NCBI RefSeq assembly: GCF_900475415.1
Contig: NZ_LS483388.1
Span: 606,001 to 670,000 of the forward strand
DNA: 64,000 nt
Source: Streptococcus porcinus
GTDB taxonomy: Bacteria; Bacillota; Bacilli; Lactobacillales; Streptococcaceae
Direction: 5' to 3'
Position numbers and translations under genes: made by a program. The first letter of the stretch is position 1, and each line of letters starts with the position of its first letter. Shown here piece after piece: positions 36,209 to 45,400 of the stretch. The notes below the pieces were generated by a model. It was given only the letters and a program-made list of their open reading frames with translations, was not told the origin of the DNA and did no database searches.

Positions 36209-38516
36209 ACACAAGAAGACACGTAAACCAAAAGAAGAAGTGCTGCCAACAACTGTTAATACGCTTCTTTACCAAGGCCTTTTTCCTAATGGTCTCATGC
36301 AAGTCACCCCAGATTATTTTTCCCAGTCCTATCTTCTAGGAGATGTCAATTACCAGACGGTGGGACTTGAAGATAAGGGAGCGATTATGGAAACCTATTC
36401 AGACTTGATTAACAGTTTGGATGACAAGACCAATTTCCAACTTACTATTTTTAACCAGAGGGTCAACTTGGATAAATTTAGAAAGGGTGTCTTGTACCCC
36501 TTACATGAGGATGGCTACGATACCTATCGTGAAGAACTCAATCGTATCATGGAAAATAACCTTGAAGCTGGTGAAAATAACTTTTCAGCGGTTAAGCTCA
36601 TTTCTTTTGGGAAGTCAGACCAAAATCCGAAACTCGCCTATCGCTCCCTGTCTCAAATTGGGGAATATTTCAAGAGTGGTTTTTCTGAAATAGATGCGAA
36701 CTTTACTCTCCTCAGTGGAGAAAGCCGTGTGAATCACTTGGCTGATATGTTGCGAGGGGAAAATCATTTGTCCTTTACTTATCAAGACCTGGTGCGTTCA
36801 GGACAAACAACCAAGCACTTTATTGCCCCAACCAGTATATCTTTCAAACATAAGAATTATGTAGAGATTGACGATAGAGTGCTTCAGATTGTCTATGTTC
36901 GTGACTATGGGATGGAGTTAGGAGATAAGTTCTTACGAGAACTCATGCAGTCGGACTTGGAAGTGATGATTAGTCTTCATGCCAAAGGGTCAGCCAAGTC
37001 AGAAGCCATGACAAAGCTCCGCACCAAGAAGACTTTGATGGAATCGCAAAAAATTGGGGAACAACAAAAGATGGCACGTTCTGGGGTGTATCTTGAAAAG
37101 GTTAGTCAAGTCTTAGAAAGTAATATTGATGAAGCCGATGAGTTGATTAAAACCATGACCCAAACAGGAGACAAGCTCTTTGACACCCTTTTTCTGATTG
37201 GAGTCTTTGCGGATAACGAAGACCAATTGAAGCACTCCCTTGATATTATCAAACAAGTGGCAGGTTCTAATGATCTTGTGATTGATAATCTGACCTATAT
37301 GCAGGAAGCTGCTTTTAATAGCCTGCTTCCTTTTGGCAAGAACTACCTTGAGGGTGTGTCACGGTCTCTTTTGACCTCAAATATTGCCGTTAATTCCCCC
37401 TGGACCTCTGTCGACCTACAAGATAAGGGAGGAAAATTCTATGGGATAAACCAGATTTCAAGTAATATCATCACCATTGACCGTGGGAAACTCAATACCC
37501 CATCAGGATTGATTCTAGGAACTTCAGGTGCAGGTAAGGGGATGGCGACTAAGCATGAAATCATCTCAACCAAGTTAAAAGAAGAAGAGAGTGATACCGA
37601 AATCATCATTGTAGACCCTGAAAATGAGTACAGTATCATTGGTCAAGCCTTTGGTGGGGAGAGCATTGATATTGCGCCTGACTCTACCACTTTCTTAAAT
37701 GTTTTAGACTTATCCGATGATAATATGGATGAAGACCCTATTAAGGTCAAATCGGAATTTCTATTGTCTTGGATTGGGAAACTCTTAGACCGGAAAATGG
37801 ACGGTCGAGAAAAGTCCCTAATTGACCGTGTGACACGGTTAACCTATAAGCATTTTGAGACACCATCTCTCGTGGAATGGGTCTTTGTTCTCTCTAAACA
37901 GCCTGAACAAGAAGCCAAGGACTTAGCCCTTGATATGGAGCTTTATGTGGAAGGCTCACTCGATATTTTCTCACATCGTACTAATATTAAAACTGACAGC
38001 CATTTCCTCATTTACAATGTTAAAAAGTTAGGGGATGAGTTGAAGCAGATTGCCCTCATGGTCATCTTTGACCAGATTTGGAATCGTGTGGTTAAAAACC
38101 AAAAACTTGGCAAGAAGACCTGGATTTACTTTGATGAAATGCAGCTGTTGTTGCTAGATAAGTACGCTTCAGATTTCTTCTTTAAATTATGGAGCCGTGT
38201 CCGTAAGTATGGAGCCATTCCAACAGGCATTACTCAAAACGTAGAAACCTTACTACTTGATGCCAACGGGAGACGTATTATCGCTAATAGCGAGTTCATG
38301 ATACTTCTAAAACAAGCTAAAAGTGACCGAGAAGAGTTGGTTCATCTTTTGGGCTTATCTAAAGAACTTGAGAAATACTTGGTTAACCCAGAAAAGGGAG
38401 CTGGATTGATTAAGGCAGGCTCAACGGTTGTTCCCTTTAGAAATAAAATCCCACTTCAAACCCAACTCTTTGACATCATGAGTACCGATCCAGAAAAGAT
38501 GAGGACTGAACAATGA
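36165..38516 (+). CDS. virB4: type IV secretion ATPase VirB4
   Basis: 783 residues starting at GTG 36165 with GAAAGGA eight bases upstream. The Walker A is GTSGAGKG (residues 452-459), with Gly in place of the final Thr/Ser; the Walker B is WIYFDEMQLLL. The basic start (KKTNRSMKPKTSSKHKKTRK) is cytoplasmic. It powers assembly of the mating channel. It overlaps prgI by 44 bases and the next gene by 4 (ATGA), so the three are made together. Confidence 0.94.
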   Translation: MKKTNRSMKPKTSSKHKKTRKPKEEVLPTTVNTLLYQGLFPNGLMQVTPDYFSQSYLLGDVNYQTVGLEDKGAIMETYSDLINSLDDKTNFQLTIFNQRVNLDKFRKGVLYPLHEDGYDTYREELNRIMENNLEAGENNFSAVKLISFGKSDQNPKLAYRSLSQIGEYFKSGFSEIDANFTLLSGESRVNHLADMLRGENHLSFTYQDLVRSGQTTKHFIAPTSISFKHKNYVEIDDRVLQIVYVRDYGMELGDKFLRELMQSDLEVMISLHAKGSAKSEAMTKLRTKKTLMESQKIGEQQKMARSGVYLEKVSQVLESNIDEADELIKTMTQTGDKLFDTLFLIGVFADNEDQLKHSLDIIKQVAGSNDLVIDNLTYMQEAAFNSLLPFGKNYLEGVSRSLLTSNIAVNSPWTSVDLQDKGGKFYGINQISSNIITIDRGKLNTPSGLILGTSGAGKGMATKHEIISTKLKEEESDTEIIIVDPENEYSIIGQAFGGESIDIAPDSTTFLNVLDLSDDNMDEDPIKVKSEFLLSWIGKLLDRKMDGREKSLIDRVTRLTYKHFETPSLVEWVFVLSKQPEQEAKDLALDMELYVEGSLDIFSHRTNIKTDSHFLIYNVKKLGDELKQIALMVIFDQIWNRVVKNQKLGKKTWIYFDEMQLLLLDKYASDFFFKLWSRVRKYGAIPTGITQNVETLLLDANGRRIIANSEFMILLKQAKSDREELVHLLGLSKELEKYLVNPEKGAGLIKAGSTVVPFRNKIPLQTQLFDIMSTDPEKMRTEQ

Positions 38517-41317
38517 CAAGAGAACAACAGAAGGTCAAGGTAGCCCGTAAAACCTTTCAGAGTAGTTTAAAGGCTAGTCGTATCCATTACCGTAGGGAGA
38601 AGAAGGGGTTAAAACGCTCACTTCCTAAACGACGCTTTATCATGCGCCGAGCTGAGAAAGCTGAAACAAGGGAACAACGTCAGACTTTGAAGCAAACCTA
38701 TCAGGAGGAAAAAGACCTAGCGACAGATACCTTCAAGGAAGCGATTGCCCATGTGTCACCCAGATGGCTAAAGGCTAGGGAAATTAAGAAGTATCGGCTT
38801 CCTCAAGCCAGACAGCGCCTAGCAGTAGCGAGAAAACACCTGGCAGAGGTCAAGATGTCTGGAAAAGAGGAGGCTGTTACCTCTAAGGTTACCGATCAGA
38901 AAGAGTCGACAAAACCAAAAACATCACGGTTTCAGTTTCAAAAAGAAAAACCTCTTGAACGCCTTCAGGCAGAAAAAGAGGTGAAATCAGCGAAGCGTGA
39001 CGTGAAACAACTGAAAAAAGCACATCAGTTTAAGAACCCCTCGACCAAGGTCAAACGAGGGTTACGCTATGTCGCTTCAGAATTACTTGAGTTAGTCGCT
39101 CAAGATGATGACTTAGAGGGAATCAGAACCCTAAAAGAGTCTGTGATTAAAGGAAGACGCTATGGGAGATTTACTTATCAGTCAGGAAAACTACTTGTCA
39201 AAAGTGGGCAGACAGGTCTTCGGTTTACTAAGACGAAAGCCGCTCATAGTAAGGAGCGGTATCAGAACTTTAAAAAGGGGAAAGGCTTTACTCGTCAGAA
39301 GCCCTTAAAGCCCAAGAGGCGATATCACACCTTTCTCAAGCAAGCCAGAAGGCACAGTGTGTCAGGAATAACAAGGGTTATTCAAGCGATTAAGAATAGC
39401 CTGACCTTCTTTTCATCGATTGTCCTTAATCCTATGACTTGGGTCGTGTCAGGCCTCTTGTTTTTCTTGCTTTTGATGATGAGTTTTGTCATAGGAATTT
39501 CAGGAACCACTCTCATTCAACAGGATGAGAGTGAACTGACAAAAGCCTATACGTACATGACTTGGGAAGATGCGGAAAACACCCGAACCAACCCCACTGG
39601 CATTACCTACTACACCAAGATTGATGACGTCATGGGCTTTATGAATCTCAAGTATCAAGATTATGCTTTAGAAGAAATCATGGAAGAAGGGGATAAAACC
39701 TATCAAGCCTATTTGAGTCAACTTTGGCAGGACTTAAACGGTGGGGATTCTTTAAAATCAATGCTTGAGTTAAGTAAGGAGCCTGCCTACAAACTCTCTG
39801 ATGACGATAGAGAAGACTTAAAGGAATTAAGTGAGGAAGGCACCTACCTTACCCTCCAAGAATTGGACAATCCTTTCCAAAATCAGACTGAAGACGATGC
39901 GCTTACCATGACAGTCCGCTATGGCTATGAGGTGATTGATGACAACCCAACGCTTCATCATCATATCATTCTAGAAGCTAAAGAAAATCAAGTGATTGTG
40001 GCTCCCATGGATGGTAAGGTTTCCCTGGATGGCGAGAACATTATCATCACGTCAGGTAAGGGACTAAACAAGTCTCAATTGACCTTGTTTAATATCCATA
40101 CTGGTCGAGTGACAGACGGTCAGAAAGTCCAAGCAGGGGAAGTGATTGGTCAAACCAAGGATGGTGCTGGTCTAAAAGTGACCTATCAAAAGGTTGACGA
40201 TGATTCAGTGAAACTGGTTTACGTTAATCCAGCCTTTTACTTTCCTAAAGTCATTCAACTCCAAACGACGATTCTCCCTACCATTGGACAATTTGGAGGC
40301 GATGAGTTTGCGAGAGCCAAAGCTATCTATGAGTATTTGAAGAGTCAAGGGGTGACTAATCAAGCCATTGCGGCTATTTTAGGAAACTGGTCAGTAGAAT
40401 CATCCATTAATCCCAAACGAGCTGAAGGTGATTACTTATCACCTCCTGTTGGGGCGAGTGCTAGCTCTTGGGACGATGAGGGCTGGTTGTCTCTAAATGG
40501 TCCAGCTATCTATAATGGCAGGTACCCCAATATTCTAAGACGTGGCTTAGGCTTAGGGCAGTGGACAGATACAGCAGATGGGTCACGCAGGCATACCTTA
40601 TTATTAGAGTATGCCAACCGAAAAAACCAGAAGTGGTATGACTTAGGCTTACAATTGGATTTTATGCTCCATGGGGATAATCCTTACTATACCAACTGGT
40701 TAAAAGACTTTTTCAAAAATTCAGGAAGCCCGGCCAGTCTTGCCCAAGTCTTTCTCATTTATTGGGAGGGAAATAGTGATGATAAACTTCTAGAACGTCA
40801 AACGAGAGCCACCGAGTGGTATTACCAAATTGAGAAAGGCTTTAGCCAACCAAATGGTGGAACCGCCCAGAGTGATCCAAAAGCGCTGGAAGCGGTTCGA
40901 GGAGACCTTTATGACAACTCCGTTCCAGGTGGAGGTGATGGTATGGGCTATGCCTATGGGCAATGTACGTGGGGAGTGGCCGCTCGTATCAACCAATTGG
41001 ACTTGAAACTCAAAGGCCGAAATGGTGAGAAATTTCCAATCATTAGTACCATGGGGAATGGTCAAGATTGGGTGGCAACAGCAGCACGTCTTGGTGGTGA
41101 AACAGGCAAGGTACCGAAAGCAGGAGCGATTATTTCCTTTGCGGGAGGAGGTCATGGATCGCCAACAGAATACGGTCATGTCGCCTTTGTCGAGAAAGTT
41201 TACCCAGATGGATCTTTCCTTATCTCAGAAACCAACTATAATGGCAATCCTAACTATACCTTCCGTAAGTTATCAGGAGTCGATGGTACGATTAGTTTTG
41301 CCTATACGACGAAATAA
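38513..41317 (+). CDS. CHAP-domain peptidoglycan hydrolase of the conjugation channel (VirB1-like)
   Basis: 934 residues. A very basic N-terminal part (about 300 residues) precedes one membrane helix (residues about 312-335). Outside the membrane are a short M23/biotinyl-like segment (VIVAPMDGKVSLDG), a lysozyme-like phage-tail domain (about 590-760; IAAILGNWSVESSINP with its Glu) and a C-terminal CHAP domain with C818 (YGQCTWGVAARI) and H889 (YGHVAFVEKV). It opens the cell wall for the conjugation channel. Two lytic domains on one membrane anchor is typical for Tn5252-type elements. Confidence 0.92.
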   Translation: MTREQQKVKVARKTFQSSLKASRIHYRREKKGLKRSLPKRRFIMRRAEKAETREQRQTLKQTYQEEKDLATDTFKEAIAHVSPRWLKAREIKKYRLPQARQRLAVARKHLAEVKMSGKEEAVTSKVTDQKESTKPKTSRFQFQKEKPLERLQAEKEVKSAKRDVKQLKKAHQFKNPSTKVKRGLRYVASELLELVAQDDDLEGIRTLKESVIKGRRYGRFTYQSGKLLVKSGQTGLRFTKTKAAHSKERYQNFKKGKGFTRQKPLKPKRRYHTFLKQARRHSVSGITRVIQAIKNSLTFFSSIVLNPMTWVVSGLLFFLLLMMSFVIGISGTTLIQQDESELTKAYTYMTWEDAENTRTNPTGITYYTKIDDVMGFMNLKYQDYALEEIMEEGDKTYQAYLSQLWQDLNGGDSLKSMLELSKEPAYKLSDDDREDLKELSEEGTYLTLQELDNPFQNQTEDDALTMTVRYGYEVIDDNPTLHHHIILEAKENQVIVAPMDGKVSLDGENIIITSGKGLNKSQLTLFNIHTGRVTDGQKVQAGEVIGQTKDGAGLKVTYQKVDDDSVKLVYVNPAFYFPKVIQLQTTILPTIGQFGGDEFARAKAIYEYLKSQGVTNQAIAAILGNWSVESSINPKRAEGDYLSPPVGASASSWDDEGWLSLNGPAIYNGRYPNILRRGLGLGQWTDTADGSRRHTLLLEYANRKNQKWYDLGLQLDFMLHGDNPYYTNWLKDFFKNSGSPASLAQVFLIYWEGNSDDKLLERQTRATEWYYQIEKGFSQPNGGTAQSDPKALEAVRGDLYDNSVPGGGDGMGYAYGQCTWGVAARINQLDLKLKGRNGEKFPIISTMGNGQDWVATAARLGGETGKVPKAGAIISFAGGGHGSPTEYGHVAFVEKVYPDGSFLISETNYNGNPNYTFRKLSGVDGTISFAYTTK

Positions 41318-41341
41318 AAAAATATTAGAATACTTGTCTTC

Positions 41342-41373
41342 TTGTCCCAAATGTTGTATGATATTTGGGACAA
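41342..41373. repeat. perfect 11-bp inverted repeat
   Basis: TTGTCCCAAAT (41342-41352) and ATTTGGGACAA (41363-41373) with a 10-base loop, just after the CHAP gene. No T-run follows on the plus strand. It could be a processing hairpin or an operator. Confidence 0.65.
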
Positions 41374-41413
41374 AGTAATCATCTCATCTAAACTTTAAGC
41401 GTGAACATAGGAG

Positions 41414-41442
41414 TTGACAAATAAGGAATTATCCCGTATAAT
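41414..41442 (+). promoter_or_regulatory. consensus promoter of a candidate non-coding RNA
   Basis: TTGACA (41414-41419), 17-bp spacer, TATAAT (41437-41442): a perfect sigma-A promoter within the ICE. It faces a 200-base stretch without a gene that ends in a strong terminator. Confidence 0.85.
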
Positions 41443-41448
41443 AATAGT

Positions 41449-41650
41449 AAATAAAGGTTATAAATTACTTGTGGGCTAGTGGATATGGTCTGCACCCGCC
41501 TGTGGGCTCCGCACTCAGTTCAAACTGTTTGTTGAGAAAAAGAATAGCAGGACTGCCTACCCTTGAGGAATAGATAGGGCATATCTAGCGTGAGGTGAAA
41601 CTCAATACGTGGAAGAGAAGGAAGCACCTGCTTCCTTCTCTTTTTTAGGA
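41449..41650 (+). ncRNA. candidate structured RNA, about 200 nt, with own promoter and terminator
   Basis: Transcription should begin near 41449 and end after the 14-bp stem AAGAGAAGGAAGCA (41614-41627) / TGCTTCCTTCTCTT (41630-41643) plus T-run. Between lie several short local hairpins: CAGTT-CA-AACTG (41515-41526), GCAG-GA-CTGC (41547-41556), TAGAT...ATCTA (41571-41587) and CGTGAG...CTCAATACG (41590-41610). No reading frame of note is present and G+C is a little higher than in the flanks. A gene for a possible nuclease-fold protein starts 11 bases after the terminator. It could be a stable small RNA, a regulatory leader, or the RNA partner of that protein. I do not recognise an Rfam family. 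Confidence 0.6.
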
Positions 41651-41660
41651 GAAAAATAGA

Positions 41661-42296
41661 ATGACATATACTTTGGAATGGCTCGAGACCTTTGATGGAG
41701 AAATTGATATTCTCAATGTCGATATGTCTTGTCTAGCCAATACTATTGAGAAATATGTTTCTCAGTACAAATACGTTTATCAGACAAATATGGAGAACTA
41801 TCCTGAAATTGTTCTTTCTGTCCCAAATTCCTCTATTCCCCATTTATTAGGATTATCAAGAGATCATCATGTTAATTTACCAACTAATAACGCAGGGAGT
41901 ATTTTTGAAGGATTAAAGGATGATTGGACATTGGAGCGTCTAAATAAGGCTGATAATGGTTGGTTTAACGAAAATAAATTCAAAATCGTTGGAACATTAT
42001 TACTTTATCAAATGTTACATCTGATGGAATGTAAATTCTACACAACGGATGGTATTTTGAATAGAAAAGTTGGCAAACGATTTAGAAGAGATAATATTTA
42101 TTTTGTGGTCTTCAAATTAAGTAATGGTATTAGTTATACCGTTGAATTATCGCGTGAACAAGGGAACCAATACTTTCCAAGAAGTCTTAAAATCAACGAC
42201 ACCTTAATTACAAATTGTAGAGAAATAGAGTTGAAACTTGTTGACAAGAAACGCTTTAAGACCGCTAAAGCTAGAAAGGTTAATTGGCCGTCTTAA
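41661..42296 (+). CDS. ICE protein of unknown function, possibly PBECR4-type nuclease fold
   Basis: 211 residues without membrane segments. The segment IPHLLGLSRDHHVNLPTNN (residues about 60-78) and the C-terminal part (IYFVVFKLSNGISYTVELS...QYFPRSLKIND) recall the PBECR4 family, predicted BECR-fold (barnase/EndoU/colicin-like) RNases found in phages and mobile elements. The resemblance is from memory and not certain. Ribosome site TTAGGAGAAA lies right after the terminator of the candidate RNA, so expression depends on read-through or on a weak promoter within that RNA. A terminator follows at 42324. Confidence 0.6.
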   Translation: MTYTLEWLETFDGEIDILNVDMSCLANTIEKYVSQYKYVYQTNMENYPEIVLSVPNSSIPHLLGLSRDHHVNLPTNNAGSIFEGLKDDWTLERLNKADNGWFNENKFKIVGTLLLYQMLHLMECKFYTTDGILNRKVGKRFRRDNIYFVVFKLSNGISYTVELSREQGNQYFPRSLKINDTLITNCREIELKLVDKKRFKTAKARKVNWPS

Positions 42297-42323
42297 TAGA
42301 AATATTGATATGATAATCATTGG

Positions 42324-42352
42324 GTCATCCACTTTTTGTGGGTGGCTTTTTT
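42324..42352 (+). terminator. terminator before the adhesin gene
   Basis: GTCATCCAC (42324-42332) pairs with GTGGGTGGC (42338-42346) with three G:U pairs, followed by TTTTTT. Confidence 0.78.
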
Positions 42353-42368
42353 CTTTATCCTTCGTTGA

Positions 42369-42386
42369 TGTGATACCAAAATCAAG
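42369..42386 (+). repeat. 18-bp repeat, copy 2 of 2
   Basis: TGTGATACCAAAATCAAG, identical to 32272-32289. Here it lies between a terminator and the adhesin gene. The bases just upstream (T-rich, coding LFSLS-like in one frame) resemble the end of the CPBP gene, so this may be a remnant of a second copy. Confidence 0.7.
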
Positions 42387-42456
42387 CCGTCTTTTTTATG
42401 ATGGGGAGAGAGTGACAGATTGTTACTACTTATCAAAAGAAAAGAAGGACTTTTTT

Positions 42457-45400
42457 ATGACCAAACAATGTCATCATCACTTTTTAGTCAATCAGGAAAA
42501 AGCAGAAAAACATGTCTTCCGTAAGAGTAAGAAGTACCGTACGCTTTGTTCGGTAGCTCTTGGAACTATGGTGACAGCTGTTGTCGCTTGGAGTGGCCAA
42601 GTAGCACAAGCTGACGAAGTGGTAACACCCTCTCAAGATAAAACCGTTCAGTTGACAGATAATCCTGCGACCAACTTACCAGAAGCTCAGCCAACTCCAG
42701 TTGTTGAACAAACTGATAGTCTTGCGTCAACTGGTCAATCAGATGGGGCTATCACAGTTACGGTTCCTCATGATGTTGTGACACAGGCTGTCAATCAAGC
42801 AACTGCTGAAGGGGTTACTACTGTTCAAGACCAACCTATGGACTTGGGAAATACAACTTCTGCGAGTGAGACCAGTAAGCAATTGGATACCGCTGAAGCG
42901 GATGCTGCTGAGCAGGCTGAAGCCATCACTCAGGTGACCAATACCTATAAAGCAGATAAAGCCGCCTATGAACAAGATAAAACACGTGTTGAACAAGGGA
43001 ATGCTGCGTTGGCTGCTAGTCATAAAGAAGCTACTCAAGCAGGAAACGCCTTGAATCATTCAGTGGATAGCACAGTTTCAAAAATCAAAGGCCAAGATCA
43101 GTTGGCTAATGTGACCGTTACAACTCAAACCGTAACATCAGGAGATGGTTCAACGGTTTCAGGCTATCAGGATTATACCTCTGCGGTAGCTGCTATTGAT
43201 AAGCAAAATAAGGACAATCTATCTGAATACGAATCAAAGAAAAAAGATGCAGATGCCATTGTCGCAAAGAACTTAGTTACTCAAAAGGAAAATGAAACGG
43301 GTCTTGCTAAAGCAAAGGCTGATAATGAAGCAATTGATAAACGCAATCAAGCCGGACAAAAAGCAGTGGATGATGAAAACAAGTCAGGTCAAGCTACTGT
43401 TGATGCCTATAATAAAGACCAACAGAAATTAGTCACAGACCGTGAAGCTGAGATTGCTTCTATCACGAAACGCAATAAGGAAAAAGAAGAAGCTGCCAAG
43501 AAAGAAAATGACGCCATTGATGCCTATAACACCAAGGAAATGAAGCGCTATAAACGTGATTTAGCTGAGATTTCAAAAGGAGAGGAAGGCTATATCTCTC
43601 AAGCTCTTGCTCAGGCACTCAACTTGAATAATGGAGAACCGCAAGCACGACATTCAGCTGATACCAGAAATCCTAATCGTATCGTTGCAAAAGGTGACGC
43701 TATGCTTGGTGGGTACTCTAAGATCCTTGATTCGACAGGATTCTTTGTCTATGACACCTTTAAAACGGGAGAAACCCTTTCCTTTACCTATCAAAATCTT
43801 CAAAATGCTCGCTTTGATGGTAAGAAAATCACAAAAGTAGCCTATGACATTACAAACCTTGTTTCTCCAGCTGGAACTAATGCCGTACAGTTGGTTGTAC
43901 CAAATGACCCAACAGAAGGCTTTATTGCCTACCGTAATGATGGGACAGGTAATTGGCGAACCGATAAAATGGAGTTTCGTGTCAAAGCCAAGTATTTCTT
44001 AGAAGATGGCTCACAAGTGAACTTCACCAAGGAAAAACCAGGTGTCTTTACCCACTCCTCACTCAACCACAATGACATCGGTTTAGAGTATGTGAAAGAC
44101 TCATCAGGCAAGTTTGTCCCTATCAATGGCTCAACCATTCAAGTGACTAACGAAGGTTTGGCTCGTTCACTCGGGTCAAACCGTGCCAGTGATTTAAATC
44201 TTCCTGAAGAATGGGATACGTCATACAGTAAATATGCCTATAAGGGAGCGATAGTCTCAACGGTTACATCAGGCAACACTTATACAGTGACCTTTGGTCA
44301 AGGGGATATGCCCCAAAATGTTGGTCTCTCTTATTGGTTTGCCTTAAATACCCTACCAGTTGCACGGACGGTCAAACCTTATAGTCCAAAACCTCATGTG
44401 ACACCAAAGTTAGAGCCAATTCCAGAACCGATTAAGGTTGTGCCAAAAACCTTTACCCCAAAGACCTTTACCCCAGAGCCACCTGTGAGCTTTAAGGAAA
44501 AACCATTAGAGAAAGTTACTCAGCCTAGTTTGACACTCACCAAGGTGACCTTGCCTAAAGAACCTAAACCAGAACCGTTACCAAAAGCACCACAAGTGCC
44601 AACGGTTCATTATCACGACTATCGTCTGACAACGACTCCTGAAATTGTTAAGGAAGTTATCAATACCGACCAAGTGAACCTTCATGACAAAACGGTCGCA
44701 AAAGATTCAACGGTCATTTACCCTTTAACCGTAGACGCTTTTTCTCCAAATCGAGCCAAAACCACAAGCCTCACCTTTGAAGATTACCTTCCAGCAGGCT
44801 ATGCTTTTGACAAGGAAAAAACGCAGGCAGAAAATGGAAATTATACCCTTAGCTTTGATGCTGCTAAGAACTTTGTGACCTTGACCGCCAAGGAAGCCTT
44901 GCTTCAAGAGGTCAATAAAGACCTCACCAAGTCTTACCAACTGGTGGCTCCGAAACTTTACGGTAGCCTTCAAAATGATGGAGCAACCTATTCCAACAGT
45001 TATCAGCTCCTCATCAATAAGGGAACCCCAAATGCTTATACCGTGACTTCCAATGTCGTGACGGTGCGAACGCCTGGTGATGGAACGACCACTAGCCGTA
45101 TTGAGCCGCAGAAGAAAAATGAAAATGAAGATGGTGTGGTCATTAACGATACGGTAGTGGCTTTAGGAACAACTAATCATTACCGTTTGACCTGGGATTT
45201 AGATCAATATAAAGGCGATAGGTCTTCTAAAGAGACAATTGCTCGTGGTTTCTTCTTTGTAGATGACTACCCAGAAGAAGTGTTGGACTTAGTAGACAAG
45301 GGGACAGGTATCACCACTCCTGATGGCAAAGCCGTATCAGGGATTACTGTTAAGGCTTATGCGTCGCTGTCAGAAGCTCCTAAAGACATTCAAGATAAAC

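Noticed and set aside
41449..41650. Tandem repeats as in ToxI-type antitoxin RNA
   Set aside because: I looked for a repeated unit of 30-40 bases and found none, so a classic ToxIN system is not supported.
42238..42456. A 73-residue upstream extension of the adhesin frame
   Set aside because: It overlaps the preceding gene, crosses a terminator, and the normal signal peptide begins at 42457 behind a good ribosome site.
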